Below are positions 62,359 to 64,000 of a DNA stretch of 64,000 nucleotides, in pieces; within the stretch, counting starts at the first letter, position 1; the number at the start of each line of letters is the position of its first letter. A program made the translations under genes and the position numbers. This stretch comes from AP-15 sp963799085 (GTDB lineage: Bacteria; Pseudomonadota; Alphaproteobacteria; ATCC43930; CGMCC-115725): assembly GCA_963799085.1 (NCBI GenBank), contig CAWCWA010000024.1, forward strand, positions 124,001-188,000, written 5' to 3'. The notes under the pieces are model-generated. The model was given only the letters and a program-made list of their open reading frames with translations. It was not told the origin of the DNA and searched no databases.

Positions 62359-63339
62359 TCACCATCGGCGGGGTGAGGCCGGCAGCGGCGGCAGGGCCGG
62401 ATGGCCGACGATGCGCCTGATCTTGTAAGGCGGGCGGCCGCGGGCCTCGTAATAGATGCGTGCCTGAACCTCGGCGATGATGCCGAGCAGCAGAAAGAGC
62501 ACGCCCGAAAGGCCGATCACCGCGGCGAGCAGCGGCAGCGGGGTCTGGATCAGGGAGGTGTCGTAGCCGTATTTGAGGACCAATGCCCAGGCGAAGGTGG
62601 CCGTCGCGAGCGCGAAGAAGAACATTCCGAGCTTGCCGAAGAACTGGATCGGCCGGTCGAACGCGCGGTCGATGAAATAGACGATCAAGAGGTCGAGCAT
62701 GACGCGGGCAATGCGGCCGAGGCCGTATTTCGATTTGCCGAATTGGCGTGGGTGATGCGCCACCGCGAGTTCCGTGACGCGCGCGCCCTCCCAGGCGGCG
62801 TAGATCGGGATGAAGCGGTGCATCTCGCCGTAGAGGCGCACGTCCTCCACCACCTCGCGACGATAGGCTTTCAAGGTGCAGCCGTAATCGTGCAATGGCA
62901 CGTGCAAGAGCGTCGAGATCAGCCAGTTGGCGATGACCGAGGGCAGGCGCCGGGTCAGTGCCGCGTCCTCGCGCGCCACCCGCCAGCCCGAGACGACGTC
63001 GTAGCCCTCGTCGAGCTTTGCCAGGAGCCGCGGGATGTCGGCCGGGTCGTTCTGGCCGTCGCCGTCCATCGGGATCACGACATCGCCGGCGCTAATCTGG
63101 ATCGCCGCCATCAGGGCGGCGGTCTGGCCGTAATTGCGCGACAGATGGATGACCTGGACCCGCGGGTCGGCGGCGGCGATATCGTCGAGGGCGGCGGCCG
63201 AGCCGTCCTTCGAGCCGTCGTTGGCAAAGATAATCTCGGCGGTCTGCGGCAGCCGGTCGAGCGTGTCGTGCAACGCCCGATACAGGATCGGCAGCGCCGC
63301 AGCCTCATTATAGACTGGAATGACGACCGAAACGTTCAT
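62359..63339 (-). CDS. Family 2 glycosyltransferase (DPM1/GtrB/ArnC-like)
   Basis: A 326-residue protein from ATG 63339 (an upstream in-frame start at 63372 is weaker). NVSVVIPVYNEAAALPILYR opens the GT-A fold, IIFANDGSKDGSAAALDDIA follows, and DGDGQNDPADIPRLL contains the metal-binding Asp cluster. HDYGCTLKAYRREVVEDVRL is typical of polyprenyl-phosphate sugar transferases. Two C-terminal helices (LGMFFFALATATFAWALVLK, LLAAVIGLSGVLFLLLGIIA) anchor it. It probably moves a sugar from a nucleotide donor to undecaprenyl phosphate. First gene of the GT2-asnB-methyltransferase-EamA operon. Confidence 0.92.
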   Translation of the reverse strand: MNVSVVIPVYNEAAALPILYRALHDTLDRLPQTAEIIFANDGSKDGSAAALDDIAAADPRVQVIHLSRNYGQTAALMAAIQISAGDVVIPMDGDGQNDPADIPRLLAKLDEGYDVVSGWRVAREDAALTRRLPSVIANWLISTLLHVPLHDYGCTLKAYRREVVEDVRLYGEMHRFIPIYAAWEGARVTELAVAHHPRQFGKSKYGLGRIARVMLDLLIVYFIDRAFDRPIQFFGKLGMFFFALATATFAWALVLKYGYDTSLIQTPLPLLAAVIGLSGVLFLLLGIIAEVQARIYYEARGRPPYKIRRIVGHPALPPLPASPRRW

Positions 63340-63607
63340 CGCGGGCCTGTCGGCTCCCGGGCAATCGAGCATCCTATTCGACCACGAAACAGTTACGAAA
63401 GCTTATGCAATCGGTTCGAGCCCGCGGCGCAGAACGTCCGGCTCACGGCCGGCGTTTGTGATTTACGCGATCTTCGGATTTCTGCGGCCAAGTTCGGCCC
63501 CGCAGCGTTTGAGGCGAGGCAGCGGATGGCGTGCGAGCCGTTGGGTGAAATGAATTCGGAGGCCGGCGGAAATCGGCGGCCCGTTTCCCGAGCCTATTGG
63601 CTAAACC

Positions 63608-63860
63608 TCACCTGTCTGTGACCGTCGATCGGTGCCGTCGTTCAGGGCAACGGAGATCGGCCCCCGTACTGCATTGGAAAGGTAGATGGTCGCTCGCCCG
63701 ACCGCGCAACGCCGCCTCCAGTCCGGCCGGGCTGGCCTTGAGCCGCCGGTGGGCTAGTGCCGCCAAGGCCTCGGGGTCGGTCTCGCCTGCGATCAACGCT
63801 TCGATCACGCGACGGCCGGACAGGCCGACGATGTCGGCGATGACCGGGTCGAGCGATTAA
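63608..63860 (-). mobile_element. IS110-family transposase fragment
   Basis: The minus strand reads LDPVIADIVGLSGRRVIEAL then IAGETDPEALAALAHRRLKA and SPAGLEAALRGRASDHLPFQ before diverging to an unrelated end. This corresponds to the central part of IS110-type transposases, just before the Tnp_20 (transposase IS116/IS110/IS902) domain. Both the N-terminal DEDD catalytic part and the C-terminal domain are missing, and there are no recognisable ends. It is a dead remnant in a ~600 bp non-coding zone at the right edge. The preceding 63340-63600 shows nothing else. Confidence 0.72.
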
Positions 63861-64000
63861 TGAGTTCCGGCATTACAGGAGTTCTCCGGGAGGGAGCGAT
63901 CAGATCGAAGTCGCGGCTCCGAATGAGCGTCGCGCTATCGAACGCGGCAGCGCCGCGTTCGAACTCAGCGTCGGTAGACCCGGCGGCGGGCGTCACGCCG
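63805..64000 (-). other. Open frame at the window edge, not identified
   Basis: A minus-strand frame enters from beyond the window and ends at 63805, overlapping the IS110 relic. Readable pieces are FERGAAAFDSATLIRSRDFD and LIAPSRRTPVMPELIN. It is too short to name and may not be coding. Confidence 0.25.

Noticed and set aside
63405..63430. CGGTTCGAGCCCG resembling a tRNA T-arm
   Set aside because: The stem is only three pairs and there is no acceptor, D-arm or anticodon arm around it.

Overview
The window is GC-rich chromosomal DNA from an alphaproteobacterium. The evidence is a ProRS without the long bacterial insertion, the phaA-phaB order, the uvrC-pgsA-molybdopterin gene arrangement, RR-type (Tat) signal peptides on sugar-type binding proteins, and Rhizobiales/Rhodospirillales-like aromatic and amidase catabolic genes. 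I cannot place it below class level. Coding density is high and most genes are ordinary metabolism.

Layout. 1-3.3 kb: 5' part of a molybdenum hydroxylase large subunit, a glutathione S-transferase and an M17 aminopeptidase. 3.4-5.2 kb: a lower-GC cassette of three overlapping genes headed by a TIGR04255-family protein; this is the best candidate for an undescribed system. 5.3-6.75 kb: a broken glutamate-cysteine-ligase-like gene and tRNA-like sequences. 6.8-12.8 kb (minus): LigD, LolD, LolC/E and ProS. 13.1-17.1 kb (mostly plus): class V aminotransferase, DUF1906 protein, a small lipoprotein, a 68-residue orphan and a luciferase-like oxidoreductase. 17.4-22.5 kb (plus): an electron-transfer module made of a GltD-like iron-sulfur flavoprotein, a 2-oxoacid:acceptor oxidoreductase alpha subunit, a tiny Cys-rich protein and the beta subunit. 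22.7-27.3 kb (minus): three tandem paralogous Tat-exported solute-binding proteins with no transporter genes nearby. 27.4-35.2 kb: hydrolase/methyltransferase fusion, Rieske oxygenase, very long amidase, second luciferase-like enzyme, peptide-type binding protein and DoxX. 35.4-38.9 kb: DUF488, a phaB relic, phaB, phaA and a cupin. 38.9-42 kb: a spermidine/putrescine-type ABC operon with one permease. 42-49.8 kb: AI-2E-type membrane protein, hybrid PAS histidine kinase, PRC-barrel protein, histidine phosphatase, amine oxidase and HAD hydrolase. 49.8-58.3 kb (minus): moaE, moaD, moeA and mobB joined to pgsA, uvrC, an SDR and uvrB. 58.5-63.3 kb: a glycan-type cluster (GT2, asparagine synthase, methyltransferase, EamA-like). 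63.6 kb: IS110 transposase relic.

How the genes connect. The molybdenum cofactor genes (MoaD/E, MoeA, MobB) would serve enzymes such as the molybdenum hydroxylase at the left edge. PhaA and PhaB make (R)-3-hydroxybutyryl-CoA for storage polymer. UvrB, UvrC and LigD cover excision repair and end joining. The Kor-like module would oxidise a 2-oxoacid and pass electrons through the iron-sulfur flavoprotein.

Quality caution. At least a dozen recognisable genes are interrupted by single-base frameshifts (densest in the gcs2, asnB and pot genes), and one has an in-frame TAG. Neighbouring long genes (uvrB, uvrC, the kinase, the amidase) are intact. Because the breaks fall in GC-rich stretches of otherwise well-conserved genes, many are probably read or assembly errors, so I report the reconstructed spans.
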